64,000 nucleotides of DNA from Numida meleagris. Its lineage: Eukaryota > Chordata > Aves > Galliformes > Numididae. This document shows positions 41,423 to 52,829 of this stretch, one piece after another. The stretch spans positions 64,706,252-64,770,251 of the forward strand of contig NC_034413.1 of the NCBI RefSeq assembly GCF_002078875.1, written 5' to 3'. The notes under the pieces were generated by a model. It was not told the origin of the DNA, made no database searches, and worked only from the letters and a program-made list of their open reading frames with translations. The translations under genes and the position numbers were made by a program. Numbering within the stretch: the first letter of the stretch is position 1; each line of letters starts with the position of its first letter.

Positions 41423-41910
41423 TTAGAACTTTCTAGCTTTAAACAAAGCCACATTCAAAAATAATTCAGTGTCTTGCATAGGTGTGGTGTGCTGATTTGG
41501 GGGCATGGAAAACTGTACATCCTTTAGCTGCTGAATTTTGCACAAATTTACAAGTAGCATGTAGCAGCCAATCTGGGATGCTGTGAGGCAGTTACTGCAA
41601 TAATTCAACTTGTGCTGTTATCTAGACATAAATCAAACCCTCTGCATCCTGCTGAGACTGCAATACCTCAGTTTTGCTGAATTCCTACACTGATTAAAAA
41701 AAAAGCCTTGTCAATGTAGTTGATGTGGTACTCAAAGGAGAGCTTGAAGTTGCAGATGAAACCAAGATTACTGGATGGTTGGAAAGTAAATAATTCCGTC
41801 AAACAGAACCATACATGGAAGGGGGCTAGGAGGAGCCTACTGCTTAGCCAGTGACAACCTATGTGATTCAGTGTCGCAAGAGAATTCGATTTACAAAGAC
41901 AAAACATGAA
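41423..41910 (-). mobile_element. LINE reverse-transcriptase relic, L2/CR1 clade
   Basis: Minus-strand translations match, in order, the conserved C-terminal part of reverse transcriptase in L2/CR1/Rex-type LINEs. LGFICNFKLSFEYHIN...KAFF (about 41776-41671) corresponds to the family pattern LGV-x-FD-x-x-LSFE-x-HIN...AFFHLR. Next, after stops, LNYCSNCLTAS (about 41611-41578) corresponds to LDYCN-x-LLTGLP. A frame change then gives FVQNSAAK...APKSAHHT (about 41545-41473), corresponding to LVQNAAARLL...HITPVL. Several stops and at least one frameshift show it is long dead. The motif order fixes the strand. It is distinct from the younger CR1 copies in the window, being much more diverged and from the coding part. 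Exact family (L2, CR1-L3 or a relative) cannot be settled by eye. Confidence 0.65.
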
Positions 41911-44900
41911 AGAAAAATTCCATCCAATCCTCAGTAATAGCAGGATAAACAGATATGAGATATGAGTTGATAGCTTAAAATGCTTGAGTCAAAATAGTCA
42001 CAGAATAAATATAGGATGTTAGCCTCATTATTGTCTAATTTAGACAGATGTACATCAGGAACAAGTCCATTGAAGTTCCAGGAGTTTAAAGAAGGTAAAA
42101 GATATGCAAACAAAACAAGAAGCAAAGATTTGGAAAATCAGATTCTGTCACCTTAACCTAGATGCACTGTGTACTTTTCTGTCTAAGATATCTTTCTATC
42201 TAACCAGGGCCACTGACATTTCTGCTTTGTGAACTAATGCAATAGATAAACCTGCTGAAGCTAAAAGCATCATCTCGTACATCCTTAATAAAGCTGTTCA
42301 GGAATTTTGTATCTGAATACTCTCCGTGAAACTGTAGTTTCTTCAAGTCTTGAGAGAAATTCAGCATTCTTGAAAGAATTCTGAAAGAAAGTCTGATTCT
42401 GGTGGCTCCATGTATACACACAGGGCAGTTGGGCAGCACAGGAACAAGACGTGTATAAATGGTAAATCTCTGAAGGTTTTGCAGTAAAAAAGGAAAGAAA
42501 GAAAAAGGACTTGGAAATTCATTTTAAGAGGAGACACACTACGCATTTTTAAGTAAAAAAATAGTTATAGTTGAAAACAAATATGTCAAAATAATTAATC
42601 AAATTTCCCAGGATGGAAATACCCATTCTAATTTCTAATTACCAGTTTCTAATTCTGTCCAGTTTCTAATTCTGTCCAGGTCTAATGTTTAAATCTCAGA
42701 GGAATTTAATATTGCACCTAGGGGAGTCACTCGCTTAAACAACTTGTCTTTCAGTAAAGATCTTTGATAAAGGGGTATATTTGAACCTACTTTCAAAGCA
42801 ATGCAAACAAGAGTATTTTCATTAAGAATAAAATCTTGCTCTTTTTCAAACAGGACTACAATCTATGCCATAAAACTTTGAGAGAAAATAATAAATAATT
42901 ACTACTTCAAAAAAACCTGTTTTGTAACAGTATTTGCAGTGAATAACACACAGGAGGCAAATACAGATTAGTAGGATTTTAGAGGTCCATGTACCATACG
43001 CATACATCATCAAAGACACATAGAAGCCTTACAAACAGTTATACGTTGGTTTTGGATTCAGTGAGAGAAACCACTATCCTGAAACACGATCACATTGTGA
43101 GTTATCTTCACAAGAACTCATAAATTCAAGCAAAGGGAAAACATATTGGGTGTCTGGAAACAGTGGAGGCAATTTTTCCCCTTGGACCTAGTAGAGATTT
43201 TCACTGTAATGAAAAACTCTAAAGTGTAATTACAGAAATACATTTTCTAGAAATGAACTGAGAAACTATTTCCCAGCCAAAATTACTTGGGCCTGCTTTG
43301 TACACTAGAAAAAATACCCATTGTCACCTACTCATAATGCCGGATGTCGATAGCCAGTTACTGTAAATGTTTCACAATGATCCGAGCTCACTTCCTACCT
43401 GGGCCAAATGAGGCTCTAAAAACAAAAGCAGAGAGGAAAGCTCCAAGGTGATCAGAACTAACTAGAAATGTCCTGCCAGCAAAGTCATTCCCAGCAATTA
43501 GAGCTCAACAAGGAGAGTACCTAGAAAAACAAAATATCTGCTCTCAGAGCACCTATCCCTGAAAGTCCCTGCATCTGGGGGTGCTGAGCAAAAGCCATAT
43601 TCAAGTTACACTGCACAGTTCTGTGTAGTTCTGTTGACAATATGAAGCAGAGTGTTTTCAATCTGAAAGATTTAGCCGGTTCTTCGAAATGTTGGTTTTT
43701 AATCAGAAAACAATTATCTCATAAAAGCAAAACATACAGTGATTTAACTGAAATTTTCAGAGGGAAACACTGCATCTAAAATCAAAACTGAAGACTATGA
43801 GCAAAATCATGTGTTCAATAAACACCAAAACTACAGCCATAGTATCAAATGAGCAAGAAGGCCAAAAGAATACGTTGTAAAATACATAATTTGTAAAATA
43901 AATACACAATTACAGTTGCATGCACACAGTTCCGTGAGAGAAATGCAGATTCTTCTAGGAATGCAACAGTACTGACAATAGAACACTTCAGAGGATGCCA
44001 TGCCAGGACTGAGCCCACAGGAGGTAGATTCTCTCTCCATACGCAGCCTCGCAGGATAGGGAATTGGATGAACAGTATAAAACAACACAGGACATAATTT
44101 CTCGCTCTCTTCTCCCCAGGACTGTATTTGAGAAAAATCAGGCAACTGTGAGAGACAGAGGAGACTTGTCCTTCTCAGGGTGTTATGTTTAATTGCTGAA
44201 GGCATGAAGCATTTTAAAAGGTTTGTCAATAAAATCCCTATTTAGTTAACCCCAATCTCCTCAGATCTCTTGTTACAGACAGCCTTCTGCTCTTAACATC
44301 TGGGCAGGCAAAGCCTCCAATTACACTGTTGGATTTTTTAGCTTAATAGACCTAGATAAGGGCCCTTGGTATATCCATTTCCCCTGGTGACTGCTTATCT
44401 TTAGCAAGCTCAATGATATGCAACCTCTATGCCCCAGCGTGTGCATGGTCACATTAAACCCAAAGCTCCCCACGACCTTTCCTCTTCATTGGCTGGGCTT
44501 GCACCTCACACAGCTGCACTTGGTGACTTATGGGGAAAGAGCAGGGAACAGGGGGGCCTGAGAGCTTCTTGTAGTTCAGTCTTTGCAATTTATCAATCGG
44601 AATATTTGACAACCATTTCTTTCAGTTGTACCCAAATTTTGCATTGTGCCATGCTGAGCCTTCCTTCCTCTCTTCTCTCAAAATACACGCAGACATTTGT
44701 CTTGCTTTTACCTTCATTTCTGTTTTTAGTTCCTCCTCTGCAGTTAAATCAATTTCTTTAAAAGGTTTATTAAAAAAATCGTCTAGGATTTACTATTTTC
44801 ACATTGAAAGTCTGACAGGGAAATTGCTGATATCTTGCAGTAACACAGACTGATTTCTCTTGCTGCTTTTAAAGGCCACAGAATATCACTGCCCTCTGTT

Positions 44901-45970
44901 TTTCTCAGCCCATCTGCCAGCTAATTTGCAGGAACTAGCAAAATCACCTCTTCTGTTCCCTGTACTTTCTCAGTTTTCCTCCACTTTCACATCAAGTTCT
45001 TTGACAACAAACAAGGGCAGAGCAGCTACAGAATTTTATCTTCAAGCCTTCATTTTAACCTTCAAGCCTCATGTTTGGTGCTTGAAGTTTATGTGCTAAA
45101 GACATGAGAAAGCAACAGCCCACAGTTTGTCAAAGCATGCTCTCTGGGGATTTGTGTTCTGTTTCAGCTGTCACTGTGTTGCCATATATATGTATTGATG
45201 TAACTTCTGATGTGCAGCAATAAATGGTAAATAATTCCTTTCTCTGAGTGCACTTCTGTCTGTGTTGGTGTCAGTGCTTTTGATCAATAAACCACTGAGG
45301 CGTCTTCCAGAGGGAATATTGTTCCAACTGTTGCTCAGGAACAACAAGCTCCATGCACTATTTCCTTGGTTTCTGTGCAATATATGAGGTTTTCACTTTT
45401 ATTCTCTCTTCAAGCAGCATCTTCTCTCGCTTGCTATGCAAGTAGTGCCCACTGTTTATCCACATCCCTAGCTCCTGAAAAGGCTCACTGGTTTCTGTTG
45501 GTATCAACGAGCTTCAACTGAAGTAATAGGACAGTACCTGTATCACTCCAAGCACAGATTTCAGTTCTTTCTAGGGAGCTGGTAGATAATAGAGCCATTT
45601 CTTCACATTAAATCTGCCTTTCTTCTCCCCAGGAATTTTCCTGTGTGCACTGAGCCCTTATGAATTTGTAGCCTCCATATTTTTTGAGCTACATCTTCCA
45701 TCTTGCTTGGTGAAACTGGTGACTTTATGCTGTCTTTATCCAAGCTAATGTAAATAGTTCTTCTATCACCTTGGATGTAGTGCTTGCTCATACATTATGT
45801 CTTTCAAGTCATGTGGACCACACTTTCTCCCATATCAGCACCAGTGATGGCTGATGTCAGTGAAGTCTAAGCATTCCTGCCTCACCACTGCTTTCTTCTT
45901 TCTCCTCACCTCTCCAGCTGCTGCTGTGAAGTGACCCATTCAGATGGTTCTTTTTTTGTGTGTTTTCTAG
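41911..45970. other. Mostly unique noncoding sequence
   Basis: Includes the 17-bp tandem at 42642. The 132-codon minus-strand frame at 43831-44229 is Cys-rich with a hydrophobic end, but has no splice signal or family resemblance. The LINE relic may extend to the right of 41911, but I could not match it. Confidence 0.5.
42642..42679 (+). repeat. 17-bp tandem duplication, 2.2 copies
   Basis: CCAGTTTCTAATTCTGT is present at 42642-42658 and again, identically, at 42659-42675, followed by CCAG of a third unit. The perfect copies suggest a recent slippage event. Confidence 0.9.
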
Positions 45971-46156
45971 TCATAGAATCATAGAATATTCTGAGGTGGA
46001 AGGGACCCATAAGGATCATCAAGTCCAATTCCTGGCTCCACATAGGACCACCCAAAAAACACACCATATATCCCGGAGCCATGGCTTCATACTCTTCCCT
46101 CGGGTTCTACAACTGTCACCAGAGTAGTCCCTGATATTCCACAGCTCTTTTTCTGA
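45971..46156 (-). mobile_element. CR1 fragment, minus orientation, longer
   Basis: TCATAGAATCATAGAATATT, GGTGGAAGGGACCCATAAGG and ATCATCAAGTCCAATTCCTG followed by GGCTCCACATAGGACCACCC are the reverse complement of the CR1 3' region. Beyond it, CCCTCGGGTTCTACA and CACAGCTCTTTTTCTG continue the match to the end of the ORF2/3' UTR junction, with internal deletions. About 185 bp are recognisable. Confidence 0.88.
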
Positions 46157-47274
46157 TTTTATTACAAATGCAAATGCAGACAAAAATACGCTACTGTCAA
46201 TACATTTACAGACAGCTCAGTTTTTGTAAAAACCTAGTGCACATCCAATGCCTTTAAACACAACAATCTGCTTACTCTCTTCTTCTGTCTTTACACACTC
46301 TATGGGCACTGAGATTTTCTTTTTGTATGATGTTACAAGCATATTTCAGGGCTGTATTTTATATAGACAGCTGATAGCACTTCAGTTTATGCCTTTAAGG
46401 CTGCATTTGCCCAGTCTTGTGGAGTGATATCCTTTCTGTCAGATTTGCACAACAGTGCAGGCAACACTAATGTGCACTAGATTTTTCTAATGTTGCCTTA
46501 ATAATTTGGTGTACTGAATCCTTATGTCAATTCTACATTTTAACGTTTTCCTTACAAATGTGCAAATATTAACCTGTTAAGTTAGCACCACTTCATGCAC
46601 CTCATTGCTGTTCTCTTCCATACTCTGCCTTCTATCCCAAAACAACATATCTGCTGACTTCATTAAACTGTCCTCCCTGACATATGCTCTGCTGTGTGCA
46701 CTGAATGCTACAGATATATTAGCTTGCAGTGAAAATGTTGAGCTTGAGGCTCCCATTCTGCATCTTTTCCAGTGTTGCACCATGCTTTCACATTGCCTGC
46801 TTGTGCCCTTGCATATGCTGTATGCAAGCAGAACTAAATGAAATTTTAAATTAAAAATTTACATACGCACAAAAAAATCCAAGTTTTCAGAAGACTGAAA
46901 ATATTTGCGTATTCACGCAAAAGTGGCAGCAGTTTTAGGTGGAAAAAAATATAATCAGGGTGAAAATGTTAAAATATTAGTCAGCATTCGATTAGTCAAT
47001 ATTTGTAGTGACATCTTTCATTTCAAAATGCTGGAATATGTTACGCTTTACCGTGATGCTAGACACATTGCGATTGTCACAGTAAGCTAGCAAAAAGTCA
47101 GGGCTATTCCCTGATATGTGGAATTTAATTCCCACATACGAAGAGAACCCACACGCACTGCTGGCACAGCATTCCTCACAGCTTTGCCATAACATCGCTT
47201 CCTCTGTGGCACCATTCATATGAAGCAATCAAAGCAAGCTACTAACACATGCTAATAACAGACCGTTCACAGAA

Positions 47275-47380
47275 TACTTAATGAGGGAAGAAATTATTAT
47301 AACCTCCAGTTTATTGAGGAGAAAACTAAGTTAGAAACTTGTTGGAGATGACAGATTTTGGACTTGTCTCCCAGGTGGCC
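47275..47380 (+). repeat. MIR-like core-SINE
   Basis: AAATTATTATAACCTCCAGT followed by TTATTGAGGAGAAAACTAAG and TTAGAAACTTGTTGGAGATG fits MIR 'attattataatccccattttacagatgaggaaactgag...ttaagtaacttgcccaaggtca'. GACTTGTCTCCCAGG continues it. Diverged but in the correct order. Confidence 0.5.
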
Positions 47381-48783
47381 AGCTCCCAGCCCCAGGCATC
47401 ATTCACAGACAGCACGTGCACACTTCTCAACAAAGGGCTTTGACTGAACCAAGCGTTCGTGCACACGATGCTTACACAACCGTGGGTAGGCTAGATGTAG
47501 GTAGCACTGCCATACCCATGTGCGATTCATTGCATTACACTGCTGCCCTTATTACCACAAAGTGGTGTCATTAAAGCTAATGCTACAGAGGCCCACGGGA
47601 GCGTGCGACCAGAATGAAAGAAGCAGGGCACAGTTCATGAGCCACCAGAGAAGCACGTTACTGCAGTTTGCTTTCAGAAGTAAAAGCTTCATTTTAAATA
47701 AAACAAAAACTTTTGCTTTGATAAATGCTGCCTGCTTCAAAAAGATATTCTGTTCTCAAATCTCCCCAGCTAAATGCCACCACGTGCGTAGTCAGGCTGG
47801 GAATTATCCACACAAATAAAGAGCACAGCTTGAAACATTGACTTTTTCCTGATCAAAAGGATCTTGGAGACAACTGGCCAGTTTGGATCAGGCAAAAGTT
47901 TGGGCTTTTATTATTTTCAAAGAACACCCCAGTGAATAGAGCAGACCTGTGGCCCTGGTGGCAGTGATACATTCGAACTCTCTCTTCCTCCCACACAAGT
48001 TATTTGCAAGCCTGGCTTTGGGTCTGTGTGTTGGCCATTTTTAATTCATTTTGCTTTTTGTTGAAGAACTTCTGTAAGGAGAATCTGATATACAATCAAC
48101 CTTTTCATTTGTATTTTTAATAGCATGCACTATTTAAGCTGGGTCCCCTACATACTGAATAATAAGTTGGAAATATTACCAAAGAAACTTTGTCACATCA
48201 AAAATATCTTCATTATATCAGTACTAAGGAAATGTGTGCTGCATTTTTATTAAAATCTTTTTTTTTAGAAAAATGTACTTTCCTGTGCTTTCATACTCAT
48301 TTATATATTTTAAACAGAAGTGAAAAAAATACGAATCTATCTTGTTCTTACCCAGTTTCATTCACTAGTTCTTTCCATCTACATATGTTGAAATGAAAGA
48401 CTTAACATGAAAAAATTATAGATGAAAATTGTTACAATCATGAAATATTCACGCTATTTCACTTTGCAAAGCTGTTCTCTTTAACAAAACTAAAGAATTT
48501 AAGGATTTAAGATGCAAGGTAAGGTAGAATGTTTTTCAGAAGATCTGTTTCTATTTACTAATCACATATTCCATTCTAAAAAGAAGCCAATCCAATCTGA
48601 GGTAGGTGATAGCTAAGCAAAGTATTGCAAATAAATATATTCTAACAACCTTATGATTTCTGAAATTTATTTGAATTCTTAATAGAAGTACTTTATCAAT
48701 AACTGCAAAGAAAAATATCCATTACACATTGAAAGAATATGTCCTAAGAAACTCATTCCATGACTATATATGTGCACTTATAA

Positions 48784-48797
48784 TTTTTTTTTTTTTT
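48784..48797 (+). repeat. Poly(T) tract, 14 T
   Basis: Uninterrupted T run. Shorter A/T runs of 11-13 occur at 4149, 20635, 21122, 30655, 52239 and 62392. Confidence 0.95.
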
Positions 48798-51340
48798 AAG
48801 TTTATCTACCCTCACTTTAAAGCTTTTTTCCCCAAGACACCAACTGGAAAGGGGTAAAGTAGTAGATGAAAGAACTCTGAACTCTTCTCCTTTATATGAG
48901 GTGATCAAAAAGTCATTACTGTGCCTGTGTTGCAAGGAAAAGCATTTTAATGTCTATGAAAAATCTCACTGGCTTCTCATTTGAAGGATATGGTTTCTGA
49001 AATTGGTCTACATCATCTGAAGCCTGAATCTTGCTGTTTGATGGGATAGATCTGAATACAAAACACTCTGATGAAATTCATATTCATATTTTGAAGGCCC
49101 AGATACATACTCTAATCAAGGTGAAACCACTCTATTTTTTTAGAAATATCTCTTTCCTCTTCTCCTCCTTCACTCAAATAGCATCATAGCTTATGTATTC
49201 AGAATCCAAGAGATAAGGGAGGCAGAAGGAACTTTTTCGGTTTTAAATATCTCTACATAATATTTGTAGATTAAATAATGGGAAAGGGATTCCAGAAGAA
49301 GACTACAATGCTGCAAAAAGCAGCAGTGCCAATCAGGGTGAGGAATGTTATCAGAAGCGCCTATTTGTAACTCATAGTCCAGAGAACAAAAGCAGAAATA
49401 TGTTTCCTTTAAACACACAGAAATCAGAATTCTTTCAAAGATAAAATAATGCTGGAAGACTCCAGCAAACAAGGACAAGCTGTTGTTTTCAAGCAAATCA
49501 GAGCCAGATTTTCCAAGAAAAGTGTCCAGCCCTGAATGCCTGAGAGGTTAAACAAAATACCTTTGGGGAGGGACATGAGAAGAAAGAGATGTGAAAACTT
49601 GAGTGGGCTTGGATGGAATGTGGTAACACAGTGGATACGGAGGTGATGAAGAGGGACGTGATATGAAAGCAACAATAAAGAAGTTAGGGAAAATGAGAGG
49701 AACACAAAGTGCTTCATTTTGCCTGCTTGAATTTCATGGAGTCACAGGACTTGCGTGATTTACTAACAGGCTGCTGGAGGCACTCCCTGAAATGTGCCTC
49801 CTGCTTGCTTAAGAAATAATACCCAGCAGTTAACAATGAACACTGCTCACGTGTTTCTATTTAAATTTACAGATGACACTCTTTAGTCTAGTTACACATA
49901 TTCTATTCAATACAAACCTTCAGTGGACACTGACCTGTAATACACAAGTACTGAAAATGCAAGTATGCACTGAGATGCTATACAGAAAAGCATAACCTCT
50001 AGCTGTCATGGGTGGAAAAAGCCATTGTAAAAACAAAAGTGTGTCAGCCTGATGGTATGATAGTTTTATATGTTCAAAACATATTGCAAAATATTACCCT
50101 TTCATCTTTCCTTCACATGTTTCCTTCACTATCTGAGCAGCATCACAAGCTAACCACAGGCATCTTCAGCTGGCACTTACTGGGATAAATGCACTGACCG
50201 CCAGCCAGCGCCTGCAGGCTGGTTTTTATCTGTGTGCAGCCTCCCATCCTGCTTACCACTTGCTGAAGAGCAGGGAGGAAGCATTGCCTTCTCTTGGTTC
50301 CATGGTTTTGGTTTCTCCTCTACAAGGAACATTTCAATATGCTGATAACACTGATTATTATCCTAAGAACGTTTTTTACCCAAAGTGCTACACAGCAATA
50401 TTCCTTGTGACACTGTCAAAACTGACAGGAAAGTGTAAGAATTAAGCATGATGCACTAACTTGTCTGAAAGTTGAGCCCAGATTAGCAGTAAATGGGTTT
50501 GGAAGCCAGAATTACCTAGTTTCTTGTTCTCACCTACAGAACAAACTATGCTGTCACCTGAGGGAAAGGAAAATTTCTATCTTAATGTGTTAAGCACAGG
50601 CTAGATCTAGTTCATTACGCCAGTAAAAATAGTACTGATTTGCCATACTAAGCATCATCTTTGTGCAAAATTCACAATTGGTAGCATTTCTGTTAGCTTT
50701 CAGTACTGATTTTCCCTAAGTGTTTTTCTTTTCTCCGTGTAAATATTGATAGTTCATGCCCTGTGTTTGGACCACAGCAGTACATTTTAACTGCAGGATT
50801 TATGTCAGAGTCTGTTTCACAGGGCTAGTACGCCTCGAACTCATAACAGAGGTTGGCCCTGGGAATAAACATACTTCTGAGCATACAACGCCTGATAGAT
50901 TTTACTTGACTCAGAGTGTATTAGATAGAATTGTGATTTCTTTGTAAGTCTACCTTCTCTGCCCACAAGCCAGAAGAAAACCAAAACAATTTTAATGTTG
51001 CTGGAAGCATGAAGTGCTTCCCATAGCTGAGTGTGGGCAAGCTGAGAGCAAGCACAGATTTCGTTGCGGGCTGAACAGTCTGAAGATGGCTCCCACCCTC
51101 CATCAGTGCCCTGAGTCACAAGGCCTGAGCAGAAAGGAGCTTAGACAGCTTCTCATTAGGTTCCTCAGTTCAGCTCTGCATCTTGGGGAGGACTCACTGC
51201 TTCTCACTGCTTATATTTTTCTCTCACTAGTTTCATTTTGCAAAATCATGGGATGTAATTCATCATTATAGGAAACTGCTCCACTTCAAAGCTGAGAAGC
51301 TGAGAAAAGGACAAACCACTCTTGAAGTGTTCTCTGTGTG

Positions 51341-51346
51341 TTTATT
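51341..51346 (-). terminator. Possible poly(A) signal for the minus-strand candidate gene
   Basis: The minus strand reads AATAAA here, about 870 bp beyond the TAA of the candidate terminal exon. It is followed on that strand by a G/T-containing stretch (TGGTTTGTCC) about 27 nt later. It is the first canonical hexamer I found downstream of the stop. AATAAA is common in AT-rich DNA, so this only has meaning if the gene is real. Confidence 0.2.
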
Positions 51347-52215
51347 TACTCGATCAAATGCCACTGGGTGAGAACTGCACCTCAGGAGGCGAGATCTGAG
51401 GAAGAGAAGCAGAGGCTTTACAACCTCTGCAAATGCCAGTGCAAGGCACAGTGCAAGTGATGCAGGAGAGGCTGGTAGGGGCCACGGACTTAGCACAGCT
51501 TTGTCAAGGCCATGCTGCCCTGTGTTGCAGGCAGAGATGACTGGCACTAACCATGTTTAAGCAATATTCTGAGAGGTATGGAACTTACGCTCAAGAAATA
51601 ACCAGAAACAAGGACTAGAAATGACGACAGGTGCAGTCTGGGAAAAAGAGTTCTTGATTATTCTCTATTACCAATTATTTTCTTCATTTAACCAAGCACT
51701 GTTTTGTGAATAATTTGGCTCATTATTTTTGACTGAAGAAGTGCAGTTCATTGAGCAAAGCTTGTGAGGAGACAAACTGGTGTCCACTGGTGACCCCTAG
51801 AAGCTATGCGGCTCCTGCTGCTACCAGTGCCAAACCCATCTGCTGCCAGCACTTCCAAGCATCAATTCAGTAATGTGAATACTCAAAAAAGAGGCAGCTC
51901 TATTACCAAAAGCCAGGAGCAAACTTCTTCCTCGGAAGAAAACCTCTATGGAAGCCAAAGAGAAGGTATGGATGCTCTCGGCTTTGCTCGTTACAGTATT
52001 TGCTCCAGTAATAGTTACACGAGTACGCTGAGTATTTGACATTGGCACAGTTATGTTCTCACACAACTGCTCAGCATCTGTGAGCCTTTTCCAGTCATGG
52101 ATCCACAGTACAGTTATAAACGCCCCTTGTTAATCTCAGTCATCGCTTGAAAACATCACCTAAATATAAATATAGAATAACTCAATAACTCAAATCCTGC
52201 ATATAGCAAAAACAA

Positions 52216-52548
52216 TTACTTTACAGCATGTGGCCTTCTTTTTTTTTTTCCAGGTGATATTAGAGTATCTTTTACATTCACTATGGTGAACAATTTTTTC
52301 CTAGTATCCTCAGTAGTAAAACAAGCGTTTCTGATTAGATGACCACAGCTAGTTTCAGCTCTCATACTGTCAGTATAAAGCAACGCGGAGTGACCCGACA
52401 GAGGCTGAGGTAAGATTTTCATTATAAGTTTGGTATATTTCTCTGGATTCTTTGCTTGTGTAAATCCACCGAACTCGGGGACAAGCTTCCACATGACGAT
52501 ATGATGTTTCTGTTTAAAATGCTGTAAAATTCCTCCAGCTCTTTTGCA
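52216..52548 (-). CDS. Candidate terminal coding exon, unknown protein (exon B)
   Basis: This is the longest open frame in the window, read on the minus strand. At 52549-52550 the minus strand reads ...CTCCAG after a T-rich tract, which makes a plausible splice acceptor. From there the frame stays open for 110 codons to a TAA at 52216. The exon would start Cys-Lys-Arg-Ala-Gly-Gly, carry a central MWKLVPEFGGF stretch, and end with a basic tail (PGKKKRRPHAVK). No signal peptide, membrane helix or zinc-binding pattern is visible. The phase matches the candidate upstream exon at 52701-52829 (phase 0 to phase 0). I recognise no family. Frames of 132-138 codons also occur by chance in this window, so length alone is weak support; the splice signals and phase agreement are what raise it. 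The complementary strand also shows exon-like splice signals inside this block (52254-52409). Confidence 0.35.
   Translation of the reverse strand, partial: CKRAGGILQHFKQKHHIVMWKLVPEFGGFTQAKNPEKYTKLIMKILPQPLSGHSALLYTDSMRAETSCGHLIRNACFTTEDTRKKLFTIVNVKDTLISPGKKKRRPHAVK
52254..52409 (+). other. Exon-like block on the plus strand, antisense to exon B
   Basis: An 11-T tract followed by CCAG (AG at 52252-52253) and a GAG|GTAAGA donor at 52409/52410 bracket 156 bp. All three plus-strand frames contain stops, so it could only be a noncoding exon. The signals are also explained by the minus-strand reading: the T tract is the complement of the Lys-rich tail, and the GTAAG is the complement of CTTAC inside the open frame. 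Probably coincidental. Confidence 0.12.
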
Positions 52549-52700
52549 CTGGAGAATCTTAAAAATCAAAAAAGGTTGTGATATGGTGACGAATAGATAA
52601 ACACCTTTAAAATGTACACGATTATGAGTATTCCTTCTTAACAATTATATCTTTGTGACAGAAGAGATATTAAGCAAATTCAGTAAATATTAATCCTTAC

Positions 52701-52829
52701 CACAAGGCTGCTGTCCAGAGAAAGTCTTTTCCCAGTTTCCCTTTTCTGTAGCAGTCTTTTTCTCTCCATAGCTGAGGTTATTTGTTTTCCTTTTGATGTA
52801 CTAGAAGTGTCAGACTGTTTCCAGTATCA
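52701..52829 (-). CDS. Candidate first coding exon, unknown protein (exon A)
   Basis: On the minus strand a T-rich tract ending TTTTTTTGCAG (AG at 52830-52831) is a strong acceptor, and CTTGTG|GTAAGG at 52701/52700 is a strong donor. An ATG at 52769-52767 has G at -3 and G at +4, and opens 23 codons (MERKRLLQKRETGKRLSLDS, then Ser-Leu-Val) that join in phase to exon B across a 152-bp intron. The frame is open upstream of that ATG for another 19 codons (to TAC at 52826), preceded by a TGA that directly follows the acceptor. So either the ATG is the true start and the exon begins in 5' UTR, or a second AG (52815-52816) is used and coding continues from further upstream. The sequence is Lys/Arg/Ser-rich and looks disordered. 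Product unknown. Confidence 0.3.

Larger units (their letters stand above)
46157..51340. other. Mostly unique noncoding sequence
   Basis: Holds one MIR-like SINE at 47.3 kb and homopolymer runs. CpG is slightly more frequent at about 47100-47650 but far below island density. Confidence 0.55.

Noticed and set aside
43831..44229. 132-codon minus-strand open frame with Cys pairs and a hydrophobic end
   Set aside because: No splice sites, no promoter, no family resemblance; within the chance range for this window.
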